Assembly: GCA_015654965.1 (NCBI GenBank)
Contig: JAATGD010000043.1
Span: 1 to 5,720 of the forward strand
DNA: 5,720 nucleotides
Direction: 5' to 3'
Source: Hyphomicrobiales bacterium
GTDB taxonomy: Bacteria; Pseudomonadota; Alphaproteobacteria; Rhizobiales; Rhizobiaceae
Part shown: positions 1 through 5,720 of the stretch, piece by piece
Numbering within the stretch: the first letter of the stretch is position 1
Layout: each line of letters begins with the position of its first letter
Program-made: the position numbers and the translations under genes
Notes under the pieces: model-generated
What the model was told of the DNA's origin: nothing
Databases searched by the model: none
What the model saw: only the letters and a program-made list of their open reading frames with translations

Positions 1-1
1 C

Positions 2-742
2 GCCGCGCGCTGCGCGGCGCAACTGGCCGTAACCCAATCGCAGCCGGGCGAGAAAGACGATGTCGGTGACGAAAACGCCGCTCCCCTTCTGGTCGAAGGT
101 CTGCGCCGTCATCGCAAATCCATTTTGCTGGCCATTGGCGCTGTCATGTTCGCAATAACCGGACTTCAGATAGGAGCCGCCTATTTCGGCAGCAAGGAAC
201 ATGCGGGAGCACTTGTCGACCAGTCTCCAAAGGCTGCTGAAACGCCGACACCGCAAGTCGCCACTCCGCAAAAGACGACAGGGAAAGCTATAGCCATACC
301 GGCCACGACGAAGGTCTCCGCACCTGCCACCATGGCTCCACAAGCGACACAGGCATCCCCGATCACGATTCCCGCAGAAGCCGGTCCCGTTGCCTTGCGC
401 GATGCCGCCGCGAAAGGTGATACGCTGGCGCTGTTTGAAATCGGCAACCGCTATATGGATGGCCGGGGAGTGCCTTCCAATCTTGAGAAAGCGGCAAAAT
501 GGTATGCAATCGCTGCAGACAGAGGCTTTGCGCCTGCCCAGTATCGGCTAGGCAGTTTTAGTGAAAAAGGTCTCGGTGTTTCGCGCGATCTTGAAAAGGC
601 CAGACTGTGGTATGAACGTTCGGCTGAACAGGGCAATGCCAATGCCATGCACAATCTGGCTGTTCTGCTTGCCTCTGGCACCAATGGAACGGTGGACAAT
701 ATATCTGCCGTGCGCTGGTTTACCCAGGCAGCTGAACATTGA
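2..742 (+). pseudogene. podJ: PodJ-like polar localisation protein, 5' part up to a premature stop (start outside window)
   Basis: The frame is open from the window edge, so the true start is further left; the TTG at 125 lies inside the membrane segment and is not a start. In order I see a charged stretch ending in RRHRK (about 98-118), one hydrophobic segment (about 119-187), a Pro/Thr/Ala-rich linker (about 205-400), then Sel1 repeats of exactly 36 codons at 419-526, 527-634 and 635-742. The basic residues before the membrane segment put the repeats in the periplasm. This order matches the C-terminal half of alphaproteobacterial PodJ, which places polar factors and normally has a long cytoplasmic coiled coil first (not visible here). 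The third repeat ends in TGA where the first two end in Gly. The product would keep its membrane anchor but lose the fourth repeat and the peptidoglycan-binding domain. The symbol rests on architecture; another Sel1/peptidoglycan-binding protein is possible. Confidence 0.75.
740..742 (+). other. In-frame nonsense codon (TGA) inside the third Sel1 repeat
   Basis: The flanking translation is QAAEH-stop-VKDSQFNLG. The two earlier repeats and the following one end in DRG, EQG and DAG at the same position, so a glycine is expected. One base change, GGA to TGA, explains the stop, and the frame and the 36-codon spacing are kept on both sides. This is direct evidence for a point nonsense mutation and not an indel or a gene boundary. 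Confidence 0.85.
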
Positions 743-1219
743 GTGAAGGACAGCCAGTTCAATCTTGGCATTCTCGCAGCCAAGGGACTTGGTATGCCGG
801 TAGATCTGGAAGCAAGCTATAAATGGTTCAGCCTTGCAGCTGATGCGGGCGACAGGGAAGCCGCCGATAAACGTGATCAGATTGCGGCTTCACTCAAGCC
901 AGAACAGCTGGAACGCGCCAGGACCACAACCCGCCTGTGGGAATCCAGACCATTGGATAAAGCCAACAATTCCGTCGACGTGCCGGATGCATGGACTGAA
1001 AACAAACCGGTCATCACCGGTTCTGTTGACATGAAAAAAGCGGTTCGCGCCATCCAGCTTATTCTGCAAAATAAAGGCTATGATGTCGGCGAGGCCAATG
1101 GCACCATTGGCGAGAAGACCCGCGCGGCCATTACGGCGTTTCAGAAAGATCACGGATTGAAGCCGACGGGCATGATAAACCGCCAGCTGGCGCAGCTTCT
1201 GTTTGACAGGCACGGCTGA
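743..1219 (+). pseudogene. podJ: PodJ-like protein, 3' part after the premature stop: fourth Sel1 repeat and peptidoglycan-binding domain
   Basis: This stretch continues the preceding frame without a shift. It opens with a full 36-codon Sel1 repeat (743-850) ending in the usual ADAG. A charged linker follows, then a PG_binding_1-type domain (about 1031-1210) with the pattern IQ..L...GY.VG..NG.IGE.TR.AI..FQ...GL..TG, and a natural TGA stop at 1217-1219. In the intact protein this domain would contact peptidoglycan in the periplasm. The codon after the premature stop is GTG, which gene finders may take as the start of a 158-residue protein, but I see no ribosome binding site before it. Such a product would also have no signal peptide or membrane segment, so it could not reach the periplasm. 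I treat it as the tail of a broken gene. Stop readthrough or a sequencing error are the alternatives. Confidence 0.75.
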
Positions 1220-1227
1220 CCATTGCA

Positions 1228-1244
1228 GGAAAGTGACACTTTCC
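1228..1244. repeat. Perfect 17-base inverted repeat after podJ
   Basis: GGAAAGTG and CACTTTCC are exact reverse complements around a single A, starting 8 bases after the podJ stop. As RNA it could form a 7-bp stem with a 3-base loop. No T-run follows on either strand, so it is not a standard intrinsic terminator. It could be an RNA 3'-end stabilising hairpin, a weak terminator, or an operator for a dimeric regulator of the permease operon. Confidence 0.5.
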
Positions 1245-1380
1245 ACACAAGGTAACCGTAATGGCAATCGGCGTTTGACTTCAAAGCAAGAGCGGCGCAA
1301 GACGTTTATGAACGGCCCTGCAGGATAGCGCGACCGCGGCGGCCAGACAGCGTATGCGTTATTGAAAGCCGGGTTCGGAA

Positions 1381-2301
1381 TTGGGCATTTATATTCCCAT
1401 TGCGGAGTTGTCGGTCAACATGCTGGCTCTGCTCGGCATGGGTGCTGCCGTGGGCTTTCTGTCCGGTCTTTTTGGCGTCGGCGGCGGCTTTCTGATCACG
1501 CCGCTGCTGATCTTCTATAATATTCCGCCAGCAATCGCCGTTGCAACCGGTGCCAATCAGGTTATCGCCTCCTCCGTTTCCGGCGCGCTCGCACATTTCA
1601 AGCGCCGTACACTCGATATCAAGCTCGGACTGTTTCTGGTTGCAGGCGGTCTGCTCGGGTCGCTGCTCGGTATTTTCCTGTTCTCATGGCTGCGTGATCT
1701 GGGCCAGCTCGACCTGATCGTTTCGATCCTCTATGTCTTCTTTCTCGGCACGGTCGGCGGGCTGATGCTGATTGAAAGCCTGCGCGCCCTGCGCCGTGTG
1801 AAAAAAGGACAGGCTGGCGCCGTCCGCCGTCCGGGCCAGCATACCTGGGTGCACAAACTGCCGTTCAAGATGCGCTTTCGCGCCTCCACCATTTATGTCA
1901 GCATCATCCCGGTGCTCGGCATCGGTTTTTTCATCGGCCTTCTGTCAGCGGTCATGGGTGTGGGCGGCGGCTTCATCATGGTGCCAGCGCTCATCTATCT
2001 TTTACATGTGCCAACCAATGTGGTGGTGGGAACATCGCTGTTCCAGATCACATTCGTCACCGCCTTCACCACAGTCATGCAGGCAACGACAAACCAGTCC
2101 ATCGATATCGTGCTGGCTTTCCTGTTGATGCTCGGCGGCGTGATCGGCGCGCAATATGGCGCACGTGCCGGACAAAAGCTGCGCGGAGAACAATTGCGTC
2201 TGCTGCTGGCATTGCTGGTGCTCGCCGTCGGTTTGCGTCTTGCTTTCGGCCTCTTCGTGCAGCCCGACAATCTGTTTTCCATTTCCATCGCGGATATGTG
2301 A
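1381..2301 (+). CDS. TauE/SafE (DUF81) family sulfite/anion exporter-like permease
   Basis: This is a 306-residue polytopic inner-membrane protein, a usual length for the family. It has the family's two-fold internal repeat: GVGGGF near residues 32-37 and again near 193-198, each inside a hydrophobic block. A basic, hydrophilic cytoplasmic loop (about residues 135-165, rich in Arg and Lys) separates the halves. Characterised relatives move sulfite, sulfoacetate or other small organosulfur anions; the substrate here cannot be read from sequence. An in-frame TGA at 1363-1365 limits the start. I chose TTG at 1381 because the IYIPIAELSVN stretch resembles the start of rhizobial relatives as I remember them. 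ATG at 1420 is the alternative, with GGAG 13 bases before it. No strong ribosome binding site precedes 1381. The stop is one base from the next start, so the two genes are probably co-transcribed and translationally coupled. Confidence 0.9.
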   Translation: MGIYIPIAELSVNMLALLGMGAAVGFLSGLFGVGGGFLITPLLIFYNIPPAIAVATGANQVIASSVSGALAHFKRRTLDIKLGLFLVAGGLLGSLLGIFLFSWLRDLGQLDLIVSILYVFFLGTVGGLMLIESLRALRRVKKGQAGAVRRPGQHTWVHKLPFKMRFRASTIYVSIIPVLGIGFFIGLLSAVMGVGGGFIMVPALIYLLHVPTNVVVGTSLFQITFVTAFTTVMQATTNQSIDIVLAFLLMLGGVIGAQYGARAGQKLRGEQLRLLLALLVLAVGLRLAFGLFVQPDNLFSISIADM

Positions 2302-2302
2302 C

Positions 2303-3127
2303 ATGCGAAAACTCGGACTCATATCCATGATGCTGATGGGCCTGACAGCAGAACCCGCAATGGCGCAGATCAATTCAAGCGGTGAAGGCAATAGCGTGCC
2401 GCAATTGCAAAATCCGGCTGCAGAAACCATCGAAATCGGCCTTTCGACCGAGACGATTGCCATCGCATCCAATTTTGGCGGCACGGACCTGACGATTTTT
2501 GGTGCGCTCGATAATGCCGACCCCACGATCCAGCGCCAGGGTCATTATGACATCATCGTCTTGCTGCAAGGCCCTGCACGCAATCTGGTAGTGCGCAAAA
2601 AAGAGCGTTATCTCGGCGTGTGGCTCAACGCCGCTTCCGAAACTTTTATGGGCGTGCCGCTGTCCTATTCACTGGCATCAACCCGAAACCTGCAGGATAT
2701 TGCCGATGACAGGATGTATCGCCAGCTTTCGGTCGGCGTGCGCAATTTTTATTTAAGGCCGGAAGATCCGGCAAGTCTGTCCGGCAACATCCCCAAATTC
2801 GGTAAAGAACTACGTGAGATGAAAATCCGGCAAGGACTGTACAGCCAGCGCATCGGCGGTGTGGAATTTATCTCGCGCACCTTGTTTCGTGCGACCCTGA
2901 GACTACCCGCCAATGTCCCGGTCGGCCGCCACAATGCGCGCGCGCTGCTGTTTCGCAATGGGGTATTTTTACGCGAAGCCAATGCGAGCCTTGAAATCGT
3001 CAAGGCAAGCGTTGAGCAGAACATTTATGATGCGGCCCATAAATACAGCTTTTATTATGGCCTGTTTGCAGTCTTTCTGGCAGTTTTCACTGGATGGGCG
3101 GGACGTATTCTTTTCAGACGCGATTAA
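2303..3127 (+). CDS. TIGR02186 / Alph_Pro_TM family exported membrane-anchored protein
   Basis: The product is 274 residues. It begins with a signal peptide (MRKLGLISMMLMGL, then AMA before Gln22 as likely cleavage site). A soluble, probably periplasmic, mainly beta-looking domain follows, including EIGLSTETIAIASNFGGTDLTIFGAL near its start. It ends with one hydrophobic segment (about residues 250-267) and a short basic tail, RILFRRD. This layout and length fit TIGR02186 (Pfam Alph_Pro_TM), a single-copy alphaproteobacterial family of unknown biochemical role. The frame is open further upstream, but ATG 2303 is chosen because it gives a clean signal peptide and sits one base after the permease stop. 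There is no clear Shine-Dalgarno sequence, which fits translational coupling. From the pairing I infer that it is an accessory periplasmic subunit of the permease, not an enzyme; no catalytic motif is visible. Confidence 0.85.
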   Translation: MRKLGLISMMLMGLTAEPAMAQINSSGEGNSVPQLQNPAAETIEIGLSTETIAIASNFGGTDLTIFGALDNADPTIQRQGHYDIIVLLQGPARNLVVRKKERYLGVWLNAASETFMGVPLSYSLASTRNLQDIADDRMYRQLSVGVRNFYLRPEDPASLSGNIPKFGKELREMKIRQGLYSQRIGGVEFISRTLFRATLRLPANVPVGRHNARALLFRNGVFLREANASLEIVKASVEQNIYDAAHKYSFYYGLFAVFLAVFTGWAGRILFRRD

Positions 3128-3142
3128 GCGGCAATTGTCGCA

Positions 3143-3166
3143 ATGGCAAGACCCAAACTATGCCAT
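3143..3166. terminator. Weak hairpin in the convergent gap (possible terminator)
   Basis: ATGGCA (3143-3148) and TGCCAT (3161-3166) can pair around a 12-base loop, and ATTTTATT follows on the + strand. The position, between two convergent genes only 42 bases apart, suits a terminator. The stem is short and the T-run is broken, so support is weak. A second small stem, GCGGC/GTCGC around AATT at 3128-3141, lies directly before it. Confidence 0.3.
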
Positions 3167-3169
3167 ATT

Positions 3170-4216
3170 TTATTGCGCGTCATGCAGCGAAACACGAATT
3201 TCATAAATATCGGCGGATATACCGGTTCCGTTAAGGTCGGAATTGATTGTAATCACGCCAGCGCCACCCGCCTTTTGACCAGCCGGAAATGACATGTCGA
3301 ACAGGAAATCATTCATCGTCTGATTAACATCGTAACGCCTTCGTCCGCAATCGCCAAGATTTGCAAAATTGCAGGAAACCGACATTTGCGTCGCCTTTTC
3401 ACCGTCCGCCTTGGCAACGATATCGAATGTCGCCTTTTTGCCGACAAGACGGTCCAGAACGCCCTGGCCGACATCGAATGTGACAATATCGTTTTCACTA
3501 AAAGAGGTAACACGAGCAAAACTGTGCGTCCCATCCTGCATGATTTGTGCCGTGGCACGTCCCCGCACCGACATGTGCGCCGCATCCGACGCCTTGAAAA
3601 TCGTGATCCACGCTTCATCACCCGGCTCCTGCCCTTCTTTGCGGAGGGGCATGTTCTCTTCCGAATTCAATGCGGAAGGCGAAGACTGCCGGCTTAAATC
3701 GGCAAAGCTGTTATAAAGCGAAGTCCCGATGACCAGTGCCAGAATTAGCGCCAGTACCGGCAAGCCATACCGATAGAGCGGCGAATGGCGTTTGTTTCCG
3801 GCTTTCTTTTTCTGATGCACGCGTTTTTCCGATTGACCGGAAGCGGCATCCGCACGCACGCGCCCGGCAGTCCTCCAGCCTGTCGTGACCGGACGGACAT
3901 CATCGCGGTCGAGTGCCGGACCCTCATCCGCTGCGGATATGTCCAATACGGGATCTTCACTTTCAGCCAACGCGACCGGTGGCGACGTGTGGCTTTGTGG
4001 TCCAGCGTTCGCCACGAATTCCTTTTCAATCTCGACAATGGCATCCTTGAGATCCTGACGCCGTTGTTCCTTGTGCTCCGTGCTCAATGCGGCATTGGCC
4101 GCAAGCGCCCGCTCATGCGCGCTCCATACGGATTCGTAAATTCGCTGGCGGCTGGACGCATTGCGGGCGTCGATCTTGGCGAGTGCATTCCTGATCGCGT
4201 GTTTGATATTATCCAA
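3170..4216 (-). CDS. Single-pass membrane protein of unknown function, conserved-looking
   Basis: I do not recognise a characterised family. From TTG 4216 the product is 348 residues. The N-terminal part (about 1-75) is helical and charged (NIKHAIRNALAKIDARN, then YESVWSAHERALAAN and KDAIVEIEKEF). An acidic, low-complexity linker (about 80-120) follows, then a basic patch (HQKKKAGNKRH), one membrane segment (about 151-170, LPVLALILALVIG), and a C-terminal domain (about 190-348). The basic patch predicts N-terminus inside and C-terminus in the periplasm. Two cysteines nine residues apart (CNFANLGDC) could form a disulfide there. TTG 4216 is preferred because GGAAAGAG lies five bases before it and the conserved-looking helix starts there. 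Upstream in-frame options are GTG 4252 and TTG 4321, whose extra residues look non-conserved. It is convergent with the permease operon and divergent from the NPD gene. Confidence 0.75.
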   Translation of the reverse strand: MDNIKHAIRNALAKIDARNASSRQRIYESVWSAHERALAANAALSTEHKEQRRQDLKDAIVEIEKEFVANAGPQSHTSPPVALAESEDPVLDISAADEGPALDRDDVRPVTTGWRTAGRVRADAASGQSEKRVHQKKKAGNKRHSPLYRYGLPVLALILALVIGTSLYNSFADLSRQSSPSALNSEENMPLRKEGQEPGDEAWITIFKASDAAHMSVRGRATAQIMQDGTHSFARVTSFSENDIVTFDVGQGVLDRLVGKKATFDIVAKADGEKATQMSVSCNFANLGDCGRRRYDVNQTMNDFLFDMSFPAGQKAGGAGVITINSDLNGTGISADIYEIRVSLHDAQ

Positions 4217-4375
4217 AGCCGCTCTTTCCGTATTCGCCTTGCCCGCTTTCACACGTTTCGAAAAACTGTTGTTCCGAAAACAGCACCAGCCAAGCCTCAG
4301 CGAAATTAACGCATGAATCAATGTATTTAGCTATTCATTCACCGTTTTGGCTACTCGATTTGATCTCCAGGAACA

Positions 4376-4390
4376 TTAAACATGTCTTAA
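4376..4390. promoter_or_regulatory. CtrA-box-like motif TTAA-N7-TTAA
   Basis: TTAA at 4376-4379 and TTAA at 4387-4390 are separated by exactly seven bases, matching the full CtrA recognition pattern of Alphaproteobacteria. Because TTAA is self-complementary, the site reads the same on both strands. It lies about 160 bases before the - strand start at 4216 and 140 bases before the + strand start at 4531. Known: CtrA controls cell-cycle and envelope genes in this class. Inferred: it may act on either gene here. A chance match in AT-rich intergenic DNA is possible. Confidence 0.4.
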
Positions 4391-4465
4391 ACTGTGCTTT
4401 TCCCCGCCTTTTAATGATCCGGCAATGATGTTTCTTCCCGCAATATGCTGGCTCAATCTTTCATG

Positions 4466-4494
4466 TTGCCACCAAAGGCAGGCGTGATACTAAT
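4466..4494 (+). promoter_or_regulatory. Putative sigma70-type promoter of the NPD-family gene
   Basis: TTGCCA (4466-4471, five of six to the -35 consensus) is separated by 17 bases from ACTAAT (4489-4494, four of six to the -10 consensus). Transcription would start near 4501, giving a leader of about 30 bases that contains the ribosome binding site. Spacing is ideal, but boxes of this quality arise by chance, so confidence is moderate. Confidence 0.45.
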
Positions 4495-4495
4495 T

Positions 4496-4511
4496 ACGTT
4501 TACGAAAACGT
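4496..4511. promoter_or_regulatory. Operator-like palindrome at the predicted start of transcription
   Basis: ACGTTT (4496-4501) and AAACGT (4506-4511) are perfect inverted half-sites around ACGA; AATT before and CAATT after extend the symmetry with a one-base offset. It begins just after the putative -10 box and covers the expected start site, where a bound dimer would block transcription. The ACGT-rich symmetric form recalls sites of TetR- or MerR-type (LiuR-like) regulators of acyl-CoA catabolism, but that resemblance is from memory. No regulator gene is in the window. Confidence 0.45.
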
Positions 4512-4518
4512 CAATTTT

Positions 4519-4524
4519 GAGGAG
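4519..4524 (+). promoter_or_regulatory. Strong ribosome binding site of the NPD-family gene
   Basis: GAGGAG ends six bases before ATG 4531, which fixes the start and suggests efficient translation. It is the clearest Shine-Dalgarno sequence in the window. Confidence 0.8.
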
Positions 4525-4530
4525 ATAAAT

Positions 4531-5499
4531 ATGGCCTTGCCGGAGACATTGAGGAATAGATTACGCGTTCCCGTCGTAGGAGCGCCTCTTTTCATCATTT
4601 CACATCCGGCACTGGTCCTGGCGCAGTGCAAAGCCGGTATTGTCGGCTCCTTTCCCGCACTCAATGCCCGCCCGGAAGCGCAACTGGACGAATGGCTGGC
4701 TGAAATCACGGAAAACCTTGCCGCATATGACAAAACCAATCCCGATCAGCCCAGCGCACCTTTCGCCGTCAACCAGATCGTCCATCGCTCCAACAAACGG
4801 CTGGAACATGATCTCGGCCTTTGCGTGAAATACAAGGTACCGATTGTCATCTCCTCGCTCGGCGCCGTGCCTGAGGTCAATGCAGCCATCCACTCCTATG
4901 GTGGCATCGTTCTGCATGACGTCATTAACAATCGTCACGCCAATTCGGCTATCCGAAAAGGGGCGGACGGCCTTATTGCGGTTGCTGCGGGTGCGGGTGG
5001 GCATGCAGGTGCACTGTCACCTTTTGCCCTGATACAGGAAATCCGCCAATGGTTTGACGGGCCGCTGCTTCTTTCCCGAGCCATTGCCAATGGCGGTTCG
5101 ATATTGGCCGCACAGGCCATGGGCGCAGATCTTGCCTATATCGGCTCGCCTTTCATCGCGACACACGAAGCACGTGCAGCCGATGCCTATAAGCAGATGA
5201 TTGTCGACTCAAACGCGTCCGATATTGTCTATTCCAATTATTTTACCGGCATTGCAGGCAATTACCTGAAACCATCCATCCATCAGGCCGGCCTCGACCC
5301 GGATAATTTACCGCAAGCCGACCCTTCCAAGATGGATTTCGGCGCGAGCCAAAAAGAAAATGCAAAAGCATGGAAAGATATCTGGGGCTGCGGTCAGGGG
5401 ATAGGCGCAGTTCAGGACATTCTGCCTGTCGGACAACTTATCGATCGGTTTGAGAATGAATATAATCAAGCGCGTGCACGGCTTTGCGCTGGCAACTGA
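4531..5499 (+). CDS. FMN-dependent nitronate monooxygenase / NAD(P)H-flavin oxidoreductase (NPD, YrpB-like)
   Basis: The 322-residue product has the length and motif order of the NPD/2-nitropropane dioxygenase family, cytosolic TIM barrels that bind FMN. It shows VVGAPLFIISHPALVLAQCK near the start, a GIVGSFPALNAR segment, FAVNQIV, HDVINNRHA, then GAGGHAG with His158 (a candidate catalytic or flavin-contacting residue), LSPFALIQEIR, and AAQAMGADLAYIGSPFIATHEA near 190-216. Characterised members oxidise alkyl nitronates or reduce quinones with NAD(P)H; the substrate cannot be told here. Odd: the sequence LLSRAIANGG has Arg183 where relatives, as I remember them, have Gly (LSGAI); this loop lies by the FMN phosphate, and CGA is one base from GGA. 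The gene appears monocistronic, with its own promoter, operator-like palindrome and strong ribosome binding site. Confidence 0.9.
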   Translation: MALPETLRNRLRVPVVGAPLFIISHPALVLAQCKAGIVGSFPALNARPEAQLDEWLAEITENLAAYDKTNPDQPSAPFAVNQIVHRSNKRLEHDLGLCVKYKVPIVISSLGAVPEVNAAIHSYGGIVLHDVINNRHANSAIRKGADGLIAVAAGAGGHAGALSPFALIQEIRQWFDGPLLLSRAIANGGSILAAQAMGADLAYIGSPFIATHEARAADAYKQMIVDSNASDIVYSNYFTGIAGNYLKPSIHQAGLDPDNLPQADPSKMDFGASQKENAKAWKDIWGCGQGIGAVQDILPVGQLIDRFENEYNQARARLCAGN

Positions 5500-5595
5500 A
5501 GGCAAACAAGTTATGGCTTGGGCAAAGGCTGATATCAGGAACAGACATGTCGGTACAAAGTTTTAACAAACCGGCAGGTTGTTGCGATTTCAGCC

Positions 5596-5624
5596 TTGCT
5601 TTCCTGTCTCGATTTCGGTATCAG
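5596..5624 (+). promoter_or_regulatory. Weak candidate promoter for the tRNA-Thr gene
   Basis: TTGCTT (5596-5601), preceded by CC, is 17 bases from TATCAG (5619-5624). The spacing fits, but each box matches only partly, and the start would leave a leader of about 50 bases. The rest of 5500-5682 holds no credible gene: the reading frame starting at 5484 overlaps the end of the NPD gene and has no family features. Confidence 0.2.
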
Positions 5625-5666
5625 CGCACCGTTCGGAAGGAAATCAGCAGACTTCTTCCAGCCTAA

Positions 5667-5680
5667 GGGACAATTGTTCC
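5667..5680. repeat. Near-palindrome abutting the tRNA gene
   Basis: GGGACAATTGTTCC is symmetric except for one G/T pair. In RNA it would form a five-pair stem with one G-U wobble and an AAUU loop, ending two bases before the mature tRNA 5' end. It may be a leader hairpin in the precursor tRNA or simply chance. Confidence 0.3.
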
Positions 5681-5682
5681 GG

Positions 5683-5720
5683 GCCGCTTTAGCTCAGTTG
5701 GTAGAGCACATCATTCGTAA
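5683..5720 (+). tRNA. tRNA-Thr (anticodon CGU), 5' half, cut by the window end
   Basis: The 5' acceptor strand is GCCGCTT (5683-5689), followed by T8 and A9. The D arm is GCTC (5692-5695) and GAGC (5704-5707) around AGTTGGTA. The 5' anticodon strand is CATCA (5709-5713). The loop TTCGTAA (5714-5720) carries anticodon CGT at 5716-5718 after the invariant T33, so it decodes the ACG threonine codon. The window ends at loop position 38, so the 3' strand, T arm and CCA end cannot be seen. Numbering fits the tRNA consensus without gaps. Confidence 0.93.

Noticed and set aside
743..1219. An independent 158-residue peptidoglycan-binding gene starting at GTG 743
   Set aside because: It is in frame with the preceding Sel1 repeats, keeps the 36-codon period, has no ribosome binding site and no export signal; it is the tail of the broken gene.
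1275..1280. TTGACT as a -35 box for the permease operon
   Set aside because: No acceptable -10 sequence lies 16-18 bases downstream, where the sequence reads around CAAGACG.
2156..2302. A longer start for the TIGR02186 protein inside the permease gene
   Set aside because: The extra residues overlap the permease in another frame and bury the signal peptide; ATG 2303 gives a proper signal sequence.
3785..4309. A 174-codon + strand frame opposite the unknown membrane protein
   Set aside because: It has no recognisable domain or ribosome binding site and lies antisense to a gene with a clear membrane topology and a good start; it is a shadow frame.
5566..5583. AACC-GGCA-GGTT inverted repeat as terminator of the NPD gene
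   Set aside because: The stem is only four bases (longer only with a bulge) and no T-run follows.
5484..5666. A 60-codon frame between the NPD gene and the tRNA
   Set aside because: It starts inside the NPD gene, lacks a ribosome binding site, and its composition shows no domain or membrane segment.
1..5720. A mobile element, CRISPR array or defence island
   Set aside because: No transposase, integrase, terminal repeats, spaced direct repeats or defence domains are visible; composition looks even and the genes are core-type. The tRNA at the right edge could host an integration, but its 3' end is outside the window.

Overview
The window reads as chromosomal DNA from an alphaproteobacterium of the order Hyphomicrobiales, most likely the Brucella/Ochrobactrum group. 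The reasons are a PodJ-like polar protein (single membrane segment, periplasmic Sel1 repeats, C-terminal peptidoglycan-binding domain), a TIGR02186/Alph_Pro_TM protein (a family known only from Alphaproteobacteria) paired with a TauE/SafE permease, and a sequence matching the CtrA box TTAA-N7-TTAA. The genus is inferred from memory of these families, not from a search.

Layout, left to right. (1) Bases 2-1219, + strand: the 3' part of a podJ-like gene whose start lies left of the window. It is cut by an in-frame TGA at 740-742, exactly where the closing glycine of the third 36-residue Sel1 repeat should be; reading continues in the same frame to 1219. It looks like a recent pseudogene or split gene. 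(2) Bases 1220-1380: a spacer with a perfect 17-base inverted repeat just after the podJ stop. (3) Bases 1381-3127, + strand: two genes one base apart, a TauE/SafE-family permease and a TIGR02186 exported, membrane-anchored protein, very probably one operon. (4) Bases 3170-4216 (possibly to 4321), - strand: a single-pass membrane protein of unknown function, convergent with the operon across 42 bases that hold a weak hairpin. (5) Bases 4217-4530: a divergent regulatory region with a CtrA-like box, a sigma70-like promoter and a palindrome lying over the predicted transcription start of the next gene. (6) Bases 4531-5499, + strand: an FMN-dependent nitronate monooxygenase/NPD-family oxidoreductase with an unexpected arginine in a usually glycine position of its phosphate-binding region. 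(7) Bases 5500-5682: no credible gene; a weak promoter candidate and a small palindrome abutting the tRNA. (8) Bases 5683-5720: the 5' half of a tRNA-Thr(CGU), cut by the window end at the last base of the anticodon loop.

The genes do not form one pathway. The only clear functional unit is the permease/TIGR02186 pair, whose substrate is unknown. I see no insertion sequence, phage, CRISPR or defence gene. The most notable observations are the precisely placed stop codon in podJ, the operator-like palindrome and CtrA-like box in the divergent region, and the Gly-to-Arg position in the flavoenzyme. I found no convincing undescribed multi-gene system.
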